Below, in pieces: positions 34,727 through 35,601 of a DNA stretch of 35,601 nucleotides. The position numbers were made by a program, and so were the translations under genes. The stretch comes from Solirubrobacteraceae bacterium. GTDB taxonomy: Bacteria > Actinomycetota > Thermoleophilia > Solirubrobacterales > Solirubrobacteraceae. The stretch spans positions 1 through 35,601 of the forward strand of contig JAUJPF010000023.1 in NCBI GenBank assembly GCA_030447275.1, read 5' to 3'. The notes below the pieces were generated by a model. That model was not told the DNA's origin and did not search any database. It saw only the letters and a program-made list of their open reading frames with translations. Each line of letters opens with the position of its first letter. The first letter of the stretch is position 1.

Positions 34727-35601
34727 CTAGCCCTCCGTCGAGAAGAAGATCGTCTTGACCTCGGTGTAGTGGTCGGTGGCGTGCGGCCCCAGCTCGCGCC
34801 CGACGCCCGACTGCTTGAAGCCGCCGAACGGCGTCGCCACGCGCACCGACGTGTTCGAGTTCACCGACAGGTTGCCGGCCTCCACGGCCCGCGCCATCCG
34901 CATCGCCTTCGCGCCGTCGCGCGTCCACACCGACCCGCTGAGCCCGTAGATCGTGTCGTTGGCGATGTCGACGGCCTCGGCCTCGGTGCGGAACGGGATG
35001 ACCGCCGCGACCGGCCCGAAGATCTCCTCGCTCACCGCCCGCTCGTCGCGCGAGACGGGGCACAGGACGGTCGGCGGGAACCAGTAGCCGGCGCCCGCCG
35101 GCGCGCTTCCCTGGATCGCGATCGGCGCGTCCGGCGGCACGAACGACGCGACGGTGTCGCGCTGCGCGGCCGAGATCAGCGGGCCCATCTGCGTCGCGTC
35201 GTCGAGCGGGTCGCCGACCTTCATCGCCTCGACGTGCTCCTCCAGCGCGTCCATGAACCGGTCGAGCGCCGAGTGCTCGACGAGGATCCGCGACCGCGCG
35301 CAGCAGTCCTGGCCGGCGTTGCCGAACACCGCGCCGGGAGCGGCGGCCGCGGCCCGGTCGAGGTCGGCGTCGGCGAAGACGATGTTCGCCGACTTGCCGC
35401 CGAGCTCGAGCGTCACGCGCTTGATCGTCCCGGACGCCCGCTCGGCGATCTGGCGCCCTACGGCGGTCGACCCGGTGAACGCGACCTTCGCCACGTCGGC
35501 GTGCTCGACGAGCCGCGCGCCGACGTCCGACCCGCGCCCGACGACGACGTTGACGACGCCCTCGGGCAGGATCTCGGCGGCGATCTGCTCGAAGCGCATC
35601 G
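34727..35601 (-). CDS. Aldehyde dehydrogenase family protein (5' end outside window)
   Basis: About 291 C-terminal residues of an NAD(P)-dependent aldehyde dehydrogenase are visible; the N-terminus lies beyond the right edge. Motifs: FTGSTAVGRQI (cofactor loop), LELGGKSANIVFADADLD with the catalytic Glu, the nucleophilic Cys in FGNAGQDCCARSR, EEIFGPVAAVIPF, and the end segment FGGFKQSGVGRELG. It oxidises an aldehyde to the acid. The Met at 35599 is internal, not the start. Its stop is followed after two bases by the ATG of the SDR gene. The overall type is like betaine/4-hydroxybutyraldehyde dehydrogenases, but the substrate is not determined. Confidence 0.95.
   Translation of the reverse strand, partial: MRFEQIAAEILPEGVVNVVVGRGSDVGARLVEHADVAKVAFTGSTAVGRQIAERASGTIKRVTLELGGKSANIVFADADLDRAAAAAPGAVFGNAGQDCCARSRILVEHSALDRFMDALEEHVEAMKVGDPLDDATQMGPLISAAQRDTVASFVPPDAPIAIQGSAPAGAGYWFPPTVLCPVSRDERAVSEEIFGPVAAVIPFRTEAEAVDIANDTIYGLSGSVWTRDGAKAMRMARAVEAGNLSVNSNTSVRVATPFGGFKQSGVGRELGPHATDHYTEVKTIFFSTEG

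Overview
The window is about 35.6 kb of very GC-rich DNA (my estimate, above 70%) in which genes are packed tightly and nearly every codon ends in G or C. The LexA box type (CGAAC-N4-GTTCG), an ImuB/DUF6504/DnaE2 mutasome, a c-di-AMP riboswitch leader, a bacterial RNase P RNA and a tRNA-Leu without an encoded CCA all point to a high-GC actinobacterium. A deep lineage such as Thermoleophilia/Solirubrobacterales is my inference, not shown directly. Many genes have a TANNNT -10 hexamer 6-10 nt before the start codon and no Shine-Dalgarno sequence, so leaderless transcription appears common.

Layout. 1-4.6 kb: a truncated coiled-coil protein, a small GNAT-like protein divergent from a LysR regulator, two membrane proteins, a sulfotransferase and a small unknown gene. 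4.6-6.6 kb: tRNA-Leu(GAG), lexA with its own SOS box, a frameshifted zinc-ribbon gene, an intergenic stretch holding a palindromic repeat, and rnpB. 6.6-8.7 kb: a two-gene AbiE-like module (nuclease-like/winged-helix regulator plus nucleotidyltransferase-like protein) behind a perfect palindrome. 8.7-11.5 kb: a luciferase-like monooxygenase fused to an SCP2 domain and an AlkZ-like winged-helix protein. 11.5-19.1 kb: the SOS mutasome (imuB, DUF6504, dnaE2), with a membrane protein and a pilin-like secreted protein between the two SOS boxes. 19.1-24.5 kb: a membrane c-type cytochrome, a c-di-AMP riboswitch with its membrane protein, and an operon of glnA, a membrane protein, a TPR protein and a TPR-AAA+ ATPase joined by GTGA overlaps. 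24.5-30.8 kb (minus strand): an MMPL transporter, a YyaL/DUF255 thioredoxin-domain protein and a secreted TAP-like alpha/beta hydrolase. 30.8-35.6 kb: ridA with threonine dehydratase on the plus strand, then, on the minus strand, a secreted esterase, an SDR dehydrogenase and a truncated aldehyde dehydrogenase.

How genes work together. Three identical LexA boxes tie lexA, imuB-DUF6504 and dnaE2 into one DNA-damage regulon. RidA next to threonine dehydratase fits the known role of RidA in clearing the enamine/imine products of such enzymes. The aldehyde dehydrogenase and SDR form a likely oxidation pair.

The most unusual observations are: an in-frame 99-bp insertion with dyad symmetry inside dnaE2; the AbiE-like module with a PD-(D/E)xK-like domain; a three-block repeat in two copies, upstream of rnpB and of the yyaL-like gene; a c-di-AMP riboswitch in front of an unfamiliar membrane protein; and short indels breaking the frame in three otherwise well-preserved genes, which look more like consensus errors than gene decay.
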